A stretch of 64,000 nucleotides of DNA from Prevotella sp. P3-122 (GTDB lineage: Bacteria; Bacteroidota; Bacteroidia; Bacteroidales; Bacteroidaceae). Below, one piece after another: positions 1 to 9,187 of this stretch. The notes under the pieces are model-generated. The model ran no database searches, had not been told where the DNA came from, and saw only the letters and a list, made by a program, of their open reading frames with translations. Positions within the stretch are counted from its first letter, which is position 1. Every line of letters starts with the position of its first letter. The position numbers and the translations under genes were made by a program. The DNA lies in the NCBI RefSeq assembly GCF_002251365.1, contig NZ_NPJH01000082.1, positions 59,594 through 123,593 on the forward strand, written 5' to 3'.

Positions 1-2
1 AT

Positions 3-920
3 CAGTCGGCAGTGCTCCGTCAGGGACTCTTGGAGCTGCTTGACTGTCCATTGTCCATTATACAGCAGCCACCCCTTGACGGTTCCAAGGCTGCCCTGTG
101 GATATATTTCGTTGACCAAGGCTCGGCAAGGACACTTCACGATGGCACATACGCCGTTGAGCATGGATCCTACACACATCTTTGGCACACAGACACAGGA
201 CAGGCCAACGGCGACCCATACATGCAGACGAGGACGGCAATGGAGAATTATGTCAGAGTGCTGGAGGACAACGGATGCTCGCTGGCAGACAACTGCCTGC
301 GCACGTGGCTCTTCGTGCATGATATCGACAACAACTATCCTGGTGTGGTAAGGGCACGCAACGACGTCTTCGGCCAGTACGGACTGACCAACGACACCCA
401 CTTCATTGCAAGCACGGGTATCAATGGCTCGGTTGGACGGCAGGGTGTATTGCTCAGTATGGACACCTATGCCGTCAGGGGACTTGCTGACGGACAGGTA
501 AGGTACCTGTTTGCTGCATCGCACATGAACCGCACGTCTGACTACGGAGTGAGCTTTGAGCGTGGAACAGCCATTGAGTATGGCGACAGGGTGCATGCCC
601 TGATTTCAGGCACGGCCTCGATAGACAACAGGGGGCAGATAGTATATCCCGGTGACATAAGAAAGCAGACGGGAAGGATGTGGGAGAATATATCGGCCCT
701 GCTCGACGAGGCAGGCATGGACATAGACGCTGACACGGCATCGATGAATGTATACCTGCGCGACACGGCTGACTATGCTACGGTGAGAAAGCTCTTTGAC
801 GAGCGTTTCCCCAACAGACCAAAGAACATACTGCTGGCTCCTGTTTGCCGTCCGGGATGGCTCATAGAAATGGAGTGCATGGCAGTGAAAGACCATCGCT
901 CGGGTTTCCCCGTTTTCTGA
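3..920 (+). CDS. Chorismatase-like (FkbO/Hyg5 type) Rid-fold protein, 5' end cut by the window
   Basis: The frame is open to the window edge, so the true start lies upstream; a GTG at 12 is only an internal possibility. The C-terminal ~100 residues look like a RidA/YjgF domain: an ISGTAS strand, a GDIRKQTGRMWENI helix, then VYLRD and a closing PGWLIEMECMAV strand. About 190 residues precede it, the two-domain layout of FkbO/Hyg5 chorismatases, which hydrolyse chorismate or convert it to hydroxybenzoate. That function is inferred from the fold. Its TGA (918-920) directly abuts the stop of the convergent neighbour. Confidence 0.6.
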   Translation, partial: QSAVLRQGLLELLDCPLSIIQQPPLDGSKAALWIYFVDQGSARTLHDGTYAVEHGSYTHLWHTDTGQANGDPYMQTRTAMENYVRVLEDNGCSLADNCLRTWLFVHDIDNNYPGVVRARNDVFGQYGLTNDTHFIASTGINGSVGRQGVLLSMDTYAVRGLADGQVRYLFAASHMNRTSDYGVSFERGTAIEYGDRVHALISGTASIDNRGQIVYPGDIRKQTGRMWENISALLDEAGMDIDADTASMNVYLRDTADYATVRKLFDERFPNRPKNILLAPVCRPGWLIEMECMAVKDHRSGFPVF

Positions 921-1325
921 TTATCCCTCACCACAGTTTCCCTCAATATTGTGAACACCCATCTCAGACATAAGGAGCTTGAGGTATGGGCGTTCCCAAT
1001 CGTCTATATGGTGGCGGATGCCGTCATACAGTATCAGGTCGACATCAATCTTTATCCTACCCTCCAGACGTTCCTCATGCGTGCTTCCCATAAGTACCTC
1101 TATTCTCTTGGCCATTTCCGTGACCTCCGATGTCGTCATCGAGGTGGTGGCAAGGCACAGGCAGTTGAGGAAGCAGGGGCCGCCGATACCGATAGGCTCC
1201 GTGGACAGCACACGGCTGAAACGGACGTTGCCGAGCTGGCAACGCAGTATGTCGCATACCTTGCCGATATTGGTGGCGGCGTCAGTATTGGAGCCAAGGG
1301 ATAATATAATTCTATGTTCCGTCAG
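921..1325 (-). CDS. HPPK (FolK)-like protein without a standard start codon
   Basis: The reading begins with an ILSLGSNT motif and later has GRIKIDVDLILYD, matching the N-terminal LGSN loop and the (R)xIDxDxL metal/ATP site of hydroxymethyldihydropterin pyrophosphokinase, the folate-pathway kinase. It is short, about 134 residues against the usual 150-160. No ATG, GTG or TTG lies between the stop codon of the upstream permease (1340-1338) and the LGSN motif. The two genes share the same frame, so a CTG at 1325 or readthrough/coupling would be needed. It is the last gene of the leftward ABC operon and may be a degenerate paralogue. Confidence 0.55.
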   Translation of the reverse strand: MTEHRIILSLGSNTDAATNIGKVCDILRCQLGNVRFSRVLSTEPIGIGGPCFLNCLCLATTSMTTSEVTEMAKRIEVLMGSTHEERLEGRIKIDVDLILYDGIRHHIDDWERPYLKLLMSEMGVHNIEGNCGEG

Positions 1326-1337
1326 TATTGCAGAGAG

Positions 1338-2561
1338 TTAAGAGGCCAGACGTACTATCTTCTGACGTATGGCAAGGATGTTGAACACTGTGACAACGAG
1401 AGTGAGCAGCAGTCCGCAGGCCAATCCGGGCAACAGGCTTCCGTCGGCAATGTCGGGGAAGAGCGCTATGAGGATGTCCATATAATATGTGCGGACGACA
1501 AAGAGCAGGGCCAGCGCCATGACGAGGACTCCAAGGTTGAGCCAGATGGAGAGCAACTGGTAAGGACGGGCAACTCTTGCAGGGCTATAGCCGATGAGCA
1601 GCAGGTTCTGAAGCTTAGTAGAGTTCTTCTGCACAAGAAGGAAGATACTCAGCATGAGGATATAGAAACTGAGTACGGAAATCACTATGCCCACAGCCAT
1701 CACCATAGTCACCATCATGCGCAGGAAATAGGTTGTCTTCTCAGCGTCGAGCTTGTCGGCATCAACGTCATACCCCTTGCGCCCGATGTATTTCGCTATG
1801 TTCTCGTCAGCAGGGTTAGCCACCTTCATTACGACACGCGTAGGCTCAGAATGCTGCCCTGGGGCATACTTTTCGTTGGACCATTCCATAAACGACTGTG
1901 GAACAAGAATGGTGTTAAGCCGGCTGGAGAAACCAATAACACGTCCGCGCAGACAGTCTTCGTGACCATTGCCCTTGAGGAAGAGTGTGAAGTCAATCAT
2001 TCCCACCAGCCCCTCCGACAGCTTGGGCAACGAGCGGCTCTGGGCGAAGCCGAAATTATACATCGCCATATACGAGCGTGGCAATATGATGGGTATGGTG
2101 TTGTCACCAGGCTTGTATTTCCAGCTGTTTAGCGGTACGTCGACAAACTCATCCGGCACGCTCTCAAAGAACAACTCCGAATTGAGCACGCTAAGTCCGT
2201 TGACGCTCATTCGGGCATCCACCTTGTATTCCGTCGATGTGAACACCCCTACGGAAGTGGCAAACTGCTGCCTGGCAATATCATCTACATCGGCATTGCT
2301 GAACGTATTCTCACGGCTTCCCATAAGGTCGGCAGCCCCTACTTTCTTGCTCATGATGATATAGTCGGCCTTCATGAAGCTGTCTTCAGCCGTAAACACT
2401 GGTACGACATCGCTGTAGAACTGATACCCCAGCATTACTATCAGCATGCCGCAAAGGTTGGCAAAAAAGAAACCCACAAACTGTGGGACACTAATATGCT
2501 GTCTAAGTAATTTCCAAACTAACATTACATTATTATATTTAGGAGGTTCAATGGACATCAC
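1338..2561 (-). CDS. FtsX/MacB-type ABC transporter permease
   Basis: 407 residues. A hydrophobic segment near residues 28-50 is followed by a ~220-residue soluble domain, then three hydrophobic segments in the last 140 residues. This is the one-plus-three topology of FtsX/LolC/MacB permeases, which couple cytoplasmic ATP hydrolysis to periplasmic lipoprotein or envelope work rather than classical import. The start lies 1 bp beyond the stop of the ATPase gene, so the two form a unit. Sequence similarity to well-studied members looks weak, and the substrate is unknown. Confidence 0.8.
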   Translation of the reverse strand: MMSIEPPKYNNVMLVWKLLRQHISVPQFVGFFFANLCGMLIVMLGYQFYSDVVPVFTAEDSFMKADYIIMSKKVGAADLMGSRENTFSNADVDDIARQQFATSVGVFTSTEYKVDARMSVNGLSVLNSELFFESVPDEFVDVPLNSWKYKPGDNTIPIILPRSYMAMYNFGFAQSRSLPKLSEGLVGMIDFTLFLKGNGHEDCLRGRVIGFSSRLNTILVPQSFMEWSNEKYAPGQHSEPTRVVMKVANPADENIAKYIGRKGYDVDADKLDAEKTTYFLRMMVTMVMAVGIVISVLSFYILMLSIFLLVQKNSTKLQNLLLIGYSPARVARPYQLLSIWLNLGVLVMALALLFVVRTYYMDILIALFPDIADGSLLPGLACGLLLTLVVTVFNILAIRQKIVRLAS

Positions 2562-2562
2562 C

Positions 2563-3207
2563 TCATAACCTCAAAACCCTATCGTACTCGAGCTGCATGT
2601 GCTTGCCGATGCTTGTCACTATCACTCCTGCTCCCTGCCTGTGTGCCTCTTCCATCATCAGCTGGGCCATGACTGCGGAATTGTCATCATCGAGATGGCT
2701 TATCGGCTCGTCAGCAACGATGAAGTCGAAGGGCTGTGCGAGAGCACGCATAAGGGCTACACGCTGCTGCTGCCCGAACGACATCTGCCCCACCCTAACG
2801 TTGCACTTGTCAGCTATGCCCAGACGGTCGAACCAACGCAGAATCTCCTCCTTACTCTTATAGTCTGTCAGGCGGTTCTTTATCAGAACATTCTCCAAGG
2901 CAGTAAGCTCAGGGAAGAGCCGCAGTTCCTGGAAGAGCATGCTAACCTGCGATGTGCGCACCATGGTCCAATCGCGGGTGCTGAATTGCCTAATATCACT
3001 GCCGTCGAAAAATATCTGACCGCTATAGTCATGTCGGTAACCAAGAATATAGCTGCAAAAAGTACTCTTTCCCTTACCGCTTGCCGCCTCGACGAGCGTC
3101 AGGGTATTCTTACTGAATATAAGTTCCTGCCTCCACACCTCTGAGTGGATGTCCGGACATTTTGAAAATACTTCCGGCAGGACGGACTTGAATTGTATAG
3201 TCTCCAT
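2563..3207 (-). CDS. ABC transporter ATP-binding protein (FtsE/LolD type)
   Basis: 214 residues. Walker A is EAASGKGKST (about 40-49), the Q-loop is FQELRLFPE, the signature is MSFGQQQR (142-149), Walker B is FIVADEP (162-168), and a D-loop SHLDDD follows. The first Walker A glycine of the usual GxxGxGKST is replaced by alanine. The start overlaps the stop of the lipoprotein gene (TAATG) and the permease follows directly, so a lipoprotein-ATPase-permease complex is likely. This resembles MacB/LolD families, but no substrate can be assigned. Confidence 0.85.
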   Translation of the reverse strand: METIQFKSVLPEVFSKCPDIHSEVWRQELIFSKNTLTLVEAASGKGKSTFCSYILGYRHDYSGQIFFDGSDIRQFSTRDWTMVRTSQVSMLFQELRLFPELTALENVLIKNRLTDYKSKEEILRWFDRLGIADKCNVRVGQMSFGQQQRVALMRALAQPFDFIVADEPISHLDDDNSAVMAQLMMEEAHRQGAGVIVTSIGKHMQLEYDRVLRL

Positions 3208-4547
3208 TATTTCTGAGTGTAAACAATGGTTTTGAAGTTTCCGAACACGGGCGAGAGCACAGACGCTACAGCAGAGGCGTTGCCCCCCGTGAGTGCACCG
3301 ATATTGATGACAAGCGCCATTTTCTGACCTTTCACCTTCTGTTGCAAAGCTTTTGATATGGGTGTTTCCGACTGTCCGAGCAACGCCATTGCGTCCTCTG
3401 GGCTACTGCCACTATAGAACTGCTTGTCTGCTGACACTCCAAAGCAGAACGTAGTCTTTCCATCGGTATACTTATATGCGTTCTCCTTCCAGTCGATAAT
3501 CCTTCCTCCCTGCGGCACGCTCTGCTTCCAGTAGTCAACATCCGAGAGCCATCCTGCATGAGCCAGCTCGGCAGCCATCGACATTGACAGACGGTCGTCG
3601 AGATATTTCGGAGTAATAACGGCCATATCACCATCGACACTTTTTATGATGTTGTCCATGTCGATAGCAGCATTTATTCCGGCAAGCATGGCCTGCAAGC
3701 TGCGGTTGGAGCGCATAAGTTCTATGAATTTGTTACCGTCTACATTGACAAACAAACCCATAACGGCATCCGACGGCATGGCGGAGAGATAGCGTCCGGC
3801 AATGGGACGATATACGGTATGCGCCTCCCTGATGGCCTTGTCTATTTTCCTGTTGAAAGAGAAGGTGGAGCCATCTACAAACATCACTCCTGACTTAACA
3901 CTCATCTCAGCAGCTATCATCACTTGTGAGGCATCAGCATCCTTGGGAACACCAAGCATGAAGGGCGTGACGAACTGGTCGGGCAAGGCATGTGCCTGTG
4001 CTACCATGGCCATTGGCGAGGATAGAGAGTCGAGCTTTGCAAACAATGGCGTTGCAGCAATGCCGTTATCCTCACTCTGCGACAGATACCGTGCCATCCG
4101 GTTCTGAAGCTCTGGCGCGGCAGCGGCAGTAACAGGTCCCATGACAAGCAGCGCATCATCGGAGAAGCCCACGAGCCACGAGCCGTTAACCATTGCAAAA
4201 TCATAACCGCGCTTGCTGACAACCTCGCATCCCGCCTTGGCCAGTGAGGAGCGAAGGTTGCTGGCATTGTCTACACTGGCACATAATCCCATGTTGCCAT
4301 CGGCACACTCAAAAAAATAAATCTTACGAGAGACATCAACACCGCAATCGCCATAGCTGGAGACTTTGAACAATGTCTTCAGTACAAAGTTGTTGTTGAC
4401 GCCAGTCATCTTTGCAAGATCTACAGAAATCAGGGCTGTGCTCTCAGACGGAATAGTGTTGATATAGTCTTTATTGGAGCATGCTGCAAGTACTGCAACC
4501 CCCACAAGAGAGAGGCAGTGCAGCAGCGTTTTAACAAAATTATTCAT
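3207..4547 (-). CDS. DUF4836-like lipoprotein
   Basis: 446 residues with a type II signal peptide: a hydrophobic N-terminus ending in LAAC at residues 20-23, followed by SNKD. The mature protein opens with a PSESTALISVDLAKM segment typical of the Bacteroidetes DUF4836 family, whose members are surface or periplasmic lipoproteins of unknown function. The gene is translationally coupled (TAATG) to the ABC ATPase, so it probably supplies the periplasmic part of that complex or is its cargo. rsmE lies 37 bp upstream in the same direction. Confidence 0.75.
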   Translation of the reverse strand: MNNFVKTLLHCLSLVGVAVLAACSNKDYINTIPSESTALISVDLAKMTGVNNNFVLKTLFKVSSYGDCGVDVSRKIYFFECADGNMGLCASVDNASNLRSSLAKAGCEVVSKRGYDFAMVNGSWLVGFSDDALLVMGPVTAAAAPELQNRMARYLSQSEDNGIAATPLFAKLDSLSSPMAMVAQAHALPDQFVTPFMLGVPKDADASQVMIAAEMSVKSGVMFVDGSTFSFNRKIDKAIREAHTVYRPIAGRYLSAMPSDAVMGLFVNVDGNKFIELMRSNRSLQAMLAGINAAIDMDNIIKSVDGDMAVITPKYLDDRLSMSMAAELAHAGWLSDVDYWKQSVPQGGRIIDWKENAYKYTDGKTTFCFGVSADKQFYSGSSPEDAMALLGQSETPISKALQQKVKGQKMALVINIGALTGGNASAVASVLSPVFGNFKTIVYTQK

Positions 4548-4584
4548 AACAGCCAGTACATTTATCGTTATCCATATACATCTC

Positions 4585-5310
4585 TTATTCCTTGCGCAAG
4601 GCCAACTGCGCCATTGTCACAGCCAACAGTCCTGCAGTCTCGGTGCGCAGACGGCTGTTGCCAAGCGTTATTGACTGATACCCCTTGCTAATGGCCAACT
4701 GTACCTCATCAAACGAGAAGTCTCCTTCGGGTCCCACGAGAATAGTCACTTTCTCGTCCTTGGGCATGTTCTGCAGGTCGCTGAAAAGGTCTATTCTCTC
4801 AATCTCCTCATAACAATGTGCTATGTACTTTCTGCCCTCGCGTGGCTGGCTGACAAATTCCTTGAAGTTGATAAAGGAGTTTAGCTGGGGTTTCCATGGT
4901 TTCCGACTCTGTTTTACAGCCGCCACAGCAATCTTGTCCAACCTCACAGTGCGCATGGACTTGCGTTCTGAAAACTTGCAGTTAAGGAAACTCATCTCGT
5001 CGAACCCTATCTCCGTCGCTTTTTCAACGAGCCACTCCACCCTGTCCATCATCTTCGTCGGTGCCATGGCAAGGTGTATGTATCCCGTCCATCCTTTCTG
5101 TTGCGGTAACGCTTCCTTGATTTCGTACATACAATGCTTAGTCGCCGCGATGGTTACCTCGGCTCTGTAGAAAGTACCATCGCCGTCCATGAGAAACATC
5201 TCATCACCGCTCTTGAGTCTGAGCACCCTAAGGGCGTGCATGGCCTCGTCCATAGGCATCTCAGTCTCGTTGGCCGCATTCGGCACGAAGAAAAACCTGG
5301 TTTCTTTCAT
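4585..5310 (-). CDS. rsmE: 16S rRNA (uracil(1498)-N(3))-methyltransferase
   Basis: 241 residues, normal for RsmE, which methylates N3 of U1498 in the 16S rRNA of the 30S subunit using S-adenosylmethionine. The N-terminal PUA-like part includes HALRVLRLKSGD. The C-terminal SPOUT knot carries LVGPEGDFSFDEV and LGNSRLRTETAG, the AdoMet-binding motifs of the family. Its start overlaps the end of the upstream bifunctional-nuclease-family gene by 4 bp. Confidence 0.93.
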   Translation of the reverse strand: MKETRFFFVPNAANETEMPMDEAMHALRVLRLKSGDEMFLMDGDGTFYRAEVTIAATKHCMYEIKEALPQQKGWTGYIHLAMAPTKMMDRVEWLVEKATEIGFDEMSFLNCKFSERKSMRTVRLDKIAVAAVKQSRKPWKPQLNSFINFKEFVSQPREGRKYIAHCYEEIERIDLFSDLQNMPKDEKVTILVGPEGDFSFDEVQLAISKGYQSITLGNSRLRTETAGLLAVTMAQLALRKE

Positions 5311-5858
5311 TTTGTTCTTCTATTTATCTCATCGCGTAATAGCGATGCCAATTCGTAATTCTCAGTCTCGATGGCCTTGTCGAGCTCCACTTGCAGCAGC
5401 TTGCAGTCAAGGGTATTGAGCGGCACGGCCAAGTTGCTCCCTTTCTCCACTGGCATGCTTTGGCACATGAAGAGGTCGAAGTCCATATATATAGGTATCT
5501 GCCCTTTGCTAATGTATGACAGCAGGATGGCCTCGCAGCCGTACATAGGGAAGACAGAGCCAGTAGTCACCTCCCTCAGCTCCACATCATAGCAGCCGTC
5601 TGTGATGCCAGTAATCCTCACCTCATAGTTCTCGTCACTATGGCGTAGAAGCAATCGTAGCAGCACCTCGGGCAACAGCTTGGTCGCATCCTTGACACCT
5701 GACAGACGTAGCGAGAACTGGAAGAGCGTCTGATTGTCTCCTGTGATGTTAATCTGCCTTGTTCCATCGTCTGTGACGAGTGTAAGCAGTCCTATCTCGT
5801 CGTTGCCGACAATAGTCGATACCTTCTGGAAGTGCAAGCTAACCACTCTCATAGCCAT
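5307..5858 (-). CDS. Bifunctional nuclease family (DUF151) protein with UVR motif
   Basis: 183 residues. The N-terminal ~125 residues resemble the BFN/DUF151 domain (GCEAILLSYISKGQIPIYMD region). The tail has a UvrB/UvrC-like motif, LQVELDKAIETENYELASLLRDEI, seen in many Bacteroidetes BFN proteins. Family members are linked to nuclease activity and stress responses, but the physiological role is not established. It overlaps rsmE by 4 bp and lies 13 bp downstream of the transporter gene, so it is co-transcribed. Confidence 0.85.
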   Translation of the reverse strand: MAMRVVSLHFQKVSTIVGNDEIGLLTLVTDDGTRQINITGDNQTLFQFSLRLSGVKDATKLLPEVLLRLLLRHSDENYEVRITGITDGCYDVELREVTTGSVFPMYGCEAILLSYISKGQIPIYMDFDLFMCQSMPVEKGSNLAVPLNTLDCKLLQVELDKAIETENYELASLLRDEINRRTK

Positions 5859-5871
5859 ATCTCACAGTTCC

Positions 5872-7104
5872 TCAAACCGACTTTGGTCTGAAACACAGGG
5901 CAAAGGCCACGCCTACCACCAGTGCGTAAGCAGCAAAGATAAACCAGCATGGCTGCCAGTCGGTAACGCCGTCAACGGTATGCGCATTGACGATAGCCTG
6001 TGCGGCCAGCGTGCCTATAGTGGCACCGATACCATTTGTCATGAGCATGAACAGTCCCTGAGCACTCGACCGAAGCTTGTGGTCTGTAGTATTGTCAACA
6101 AATAGCGAGCCGGAAATATTGAAGAAATCGAAAGCCACACCATAGACTATCATAGATAGTACGAACATCCATACGCCGCTGCCGGGATTGCCCAATCCGA
6201 AGAGTGCAAACCTTAGCACCCATGCAAACATGGCTATGAGCATGACGTTCTTGATGCCGAAACGCTTCATGAAGAATGGTATCAGCAATATGCAGAGCGT
6301 CTCGCTCATCTGTGACAGTGATATAAGGATGTTGGCATGCTGCACGCCGAATGTGTCGGCATACTCAGGAATAGCCTTGAAGCTCGTTATGAAGGGATTG
6401 GCAAAACCGTTCGTAATCTGAAGACTTACTCCAAGCATCATTGAGAAGATGAAGAATATAGCCATCTTCTTCTGTCTGAACAGGGTGAAAGCCCTAAGCC
6501 CGAAAGCGTCAACAATACTCTTCTTAGAATTGTCATTGCTTACGGCACAGCTGGGAAGGGAGAAAGTGTAGAGAAACAGAACTATGCCAACAATACCGGA
6601 GGTGACAAACTGATAGTGGCTGGCCTGGAAGCCCATAAGGTCGACAGCCCACATAGTGCATATAAAGCCTATCGTTCCGAATACCCTGATGGGCGGGAAC
6701 GCCTTCACCGTGTCAAGCCCGGCATTTGTCAGGGCACTGTATGCCACGGAATTGCTCAGAGCCAGTGTGGGCATGTAGAAAGCCACGCTTAGGGAGTAGA
6801 GGCTGAAGAGCACCGCAAAGTCTGTGGATGCTCCAGCACTGTTGGCATAGTATGCAGCACTGAACATAAACAGGCCCGCAACAAGGTGGCACAGGCCAAG
6901 AAGTCTCTGTGCCGGAACCCAGCGGTCGGCAATGATACCCATAATGGCGGGCATGAAGATAGAAACTATACCCTGCATGGCATAGAACAGTCCTATTTGC
7001 TGTACCATACCGATATTGACAAGGTATGTGCCCATGGAAGTCAGATAGGCTCCCCATACAGCGAACTCCAAGAAGTTCATTAAGGCCAAACGAAATTTCA
7101 ACAT
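5872..7104 (-). CDS. NupG/XapB-type nucleoside:H+ symporter (MFS)
   Basis: 410 residues with about 12 hydrophobic segments. The N-terminus LALMNFLEFAVWGAYL and the following segment resemble nucleoside:proton symporters of the NupG family, which import nucleosides across the inner membrane. It is the first gene of the compact leftward run MFS-BFN-rsmE-lipoprotein-ABC. Substrate specificity is inferred from family resemblance only. Confidence 0.85.
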   Translation of the reverse strand: MLKFRLALMNFLEFAVWGAYLTSMGTYLVNIGMVQQIGLFYAMQGIVSIFMPAIMGIIADRWVPAQRLLGLCHLVAGLFMFSAAYYANSAGASTDFAVLFSLYSLSVAFYMPTLALSNSVAYSALTNAGLDTVKAFPPIRVFGTIGFICTMWAVDLMGFQASHYQFVTSGIVGIVLFLYTFSLPSCAVSNDNSKKSIVDAFGLRAFTLFRQKKMAIFFIFSMMLGVSLQITNGFANPFITSFKAIPEYADTFGVQHANILISLSQMSETLCILLIPFFMKRFGIKNVMLIAMFAWVLRFALFGLGNPGSGVWMFVLSMIVYGVAFDFFNISGSLFVDNTTDHKLRSSAQGLFMLMTNGIGATIGTLAAQAIVNAHTVDGVTDWQPCWFIFAAYALVVGVAFALCFRPKSV

Positions 7105-7210
7105 CTGTGCAATAATATTAAATGTGATTGCAAAGATAATAAAAAAATCAAGACGGGCAAGCCATATGGAGTGATTTTTTCCTAAAACAATGCTGCTTTA
7201 TGCCATCAGG

Positions 7211-7930
7211 CTACCAAACGAAGCGTTGCCCGTTCCAAGTCAAGCGTCTGCAAGAGGCTATGGCAGCCATTGCCGGACGGTCGTCAATGCCCTGCATCGG
7301 TAAAGACAGGCTTAGGTCTATATGTCGTCCATCGCAGGACATCACCGCGCCCACAAGGGGTACCCTCACCAGCGTCATCAGCTCGCCATAGCGTTCAGGA
7401 CTTATCGTGTCGGGGCGCACAACAAGTTGCTGCCACGACTCTGAGAGGCTGTGGAAAGGCAGGTAGGCAGCAGCATCGAGCGGCTGCCAGCAGGGGGTAT
7501 AAAAATTTATCTCGCTGTCAGGCTCAGGTCCCATGTATGTTCTTAATACGCAAATCACGCTATCGCTATCCCCGCACGGCAGCAATGAAATTGCCATCTC
7601 ACTCGATGCAGATATGGTGATATGTAGGTAATCAGCTGTCAGAGTGTCCATGACGCTATTGCTGCCAAGCATGTTCTTCACCTCTGCCTTCACCTTGTAG
7701 TCCACAAGGTCGAGCATCTCAAGGCGGCGCACCCTGTCAATGGCAGGTACGATGCTGTCGGGAACCGTCTGCCACACATCACGTATACCGTCAGCCCACA
7801 ATGGGAGGTCTGCCATACATGCCATGAGGAGAATAAAGGCAGAAGCCATCTGCCCCCTCCATCTCCATGCCAATGTCCGGGCAAAAGACAATCTGCCCTT
7901 CTGATTTAAAAACTTTACAATAATTCGCAT
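7211..7930 (-). CDS. DUF3256 family exported protein
   Basis: 239 residues with a hydrophobic stretch near residues 29-46 (MASAFILLMACMADLPLWA). This is probably the true signal peptide, so translation may start at an internal ATG. The mature part contains PDSIVPAIDRVRRLEMLDLVDY and then VKNMLGSNSVMDTLTADYL, the hallmark of DUF3256, a Bacteroidetes-restricted family of unknown function. It lies 106 bp upstream of the transporter gene, in the same direction. Confidence 0.8.
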   Translation of the reverse strand: MRIIVKFLNQKGRLSFARTLAWRWRGQMASAFILLMACMADLPLWADGIRDVWQTVPDSIVPAIDRVRRLEMLDLVDYKVKAEVKNMLGSNSVMDTLTADYLHITISASSEMAISLLPCGDSDSVICVLRTYMGPEPDSEINFYTPCWQPLDAAAYLPFHSLSESWQQLVVRPDTISPERYGELMTLVRVPLVGAVMSCDGRHIDLSLSLPMQGIDDRPAMAAIASCRRLTWNGQRFVW

Positions 7931-7989
7931 TTATCTCTTATTCTCGTTAAATTCTCCACGCGGCAATACACCGTTGTATGGCGCAAGTG

Positions 7990-8475
7990 CTACTGTTTGC
8001 GGAAAGCAAATGGTCCGAATCGGAGCTGCGTAGACCATGCGCCCTTGTACGGGGAAGCATATATGGTAAACAAGTGTCCAACATCTAATGGCGACTTTCC
8101 TCCCTTATAGAACGGCGTGCCATCATCCTCCAAATCACGTGTCATTGCATGCTTGTCACCCATTACCCTGGCAACGGCCTTCACGCTCTGAACGGCATTG
8201 GCCTTACGGCTTTGGCGTTTGTACATGCGAACCTCGCTGAGCTTGCCGTCATCGAACAAGAAAAACACCTCGTCCCATACCAGTCCCTCATACAGAGTTT
8301 TGCTGTAATACAGGTTTCCTTCCGTTGTGGCATTAGGTTTGCCAAACTCTTTCTCTACGGCCGTCAAGGCCTCTTTGTAACCCACCCCAAACAACGAAGC
8401 GTCTATTGTCTGCGCATCCATGTGTAGGGGCGTTGCCAGCAGCAAGGCCAGCATCATTTTTTTCGTAATACTCAT
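7990..8475 (-). CDS. Small exported protein of unknown function
   Basis: About 161 residues if started at the ATG at 8475; a longer reading from 8517 adds 14 polar residues before the signal peptide and is less likely. The signal peptide is MMLALLLATPLHMDAQ. The rest is a soluble domain (DASLFGVGYKEALTAVEKEFGKP onward) found in Bacteroidetes secreted proteins, but I cannot name a family. It lies 59 bp upstream of the DUF3256 gene, in the same direction. Confidence 0.65.
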   Translation of the reverse strand: MSITKKMMLALLLATPLHMDAQTIDASLFGVGYKEALTAVEKEFGKPNATTEGNLYYSKTLYEGLVWDEVFFLFDDGKLSEVRMYKRQSRKANAVQSVKAVARVMGDKHAMTRDLEDDGTPFYKGGKSPLDVGHLFTIYASPYKGAWSTQLRFGPFAFRKQ

Positions 8476-8517
8476 AAAAATCATAATACAACTATTGTTT
8501 CTTTTTGTTTCCCTCAT

Positions 8518-8891
8518 GCTAAAGAGTTACACACCCTCTTTACAACAAATGGTTGGGCCTGTAAGGAAGGGCATTTCTCTTTTGGTTTGCAAAATTAATC
8601 AATAATTGCGAGAAGGCAAAACTTTTATGGGCAATTTTCGAAAACAACATGTCTGAGCGCATGTGGTAATAGACATAAATGAAGGCGCCATTCCCCGCAA
8701 ACGTTTCGTGGGCGGTTGCAATGCTTTTGTCTGAGATGGTTAAACACGAGAATATAGCATCGAAGCATTCACGCCATACAAAGGTCAAGTTGCTCTCATA
8801 TCAGTGCAGAAAGACCGTACAGCAAAAACACAACTTCCTTTAAAAATTACAACTTCTTTTTACCGACGGGCTTAAATTCGAGACTTTTATG
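8518..8891. other. Intergenic region, no convincing gene
   Basis: AT-rich spacer between the leftward core operon and the rightward island. A possible minus-strand reading of about 82 codons here starts with TTG and shows no recognisable domain, so I do not call it. Confidence 0.5.
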
Positions 8892-8899
8892 TAAATTTG
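8892..8899 (+). promoter_or_regulatory. Bacteroidetes -7 promoter element for the island
   Basis: TAAATTTG fits the TAnnTTTG consensus. No clear -33 TTTG box is present. It points at the long rightward gene series starting near 9.0 kb, the only strong promoter-like site seen ahead of it. An IS-end-like AGGGTGTCCA (8924-8933) lies just downstream. Confidence 0.5.
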
Positions 8900-9026
8900 C
8901 ACTTAAATTGAAATAAAATAACTAGGGTGTCCAGTTCGTTGTACCAATTCTAGCTCACTTTCCTAAGCGTTTTGGTTCGTTCTGTAACCCTGTTTTTGGA
9001 CAGGTGCCCGGTTGCCCAGGTACTGA

Positions 9027-9185
9027 TGTCCTTCTGCCTTCGACTCCGAGACACAGGAGCGCATGGTGGTATATCAGGCTCTTTATGGAGACCAAGCCTA
9101 TTGGGTTCGCCCAGAAAACATGTTCTTCGGGAAAGTTACGAGGGACGGCAGAACTTTTAATCGTTTCACAGAAATAGACAGATAA
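9027..9185 (+). pseudogene. DUF1653 gene remnant (C-terminal part)
   Basis: The frame encodes ERMVVYQALYGDQAYWVRPE and continues NMFFGKV through RFTEI to a stop at 9183-9185. This is the conserved core and end of the DUF1653 family (VVYxALY...WVRPxxMF). An in-frame TGA at 9024-9026 removes the N-terminal third and no start codon fits, so this is a truncated remnant. Thioredoxin begins 2 bp later. Confidence 0.7.
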
Positions 9186-9187
9186 TT

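Noticed and set aside
8540..8788. 82-codon leftward open frame
   Set aside because: Only a TTG start, no recognisable motif and no promoter or operon partner.
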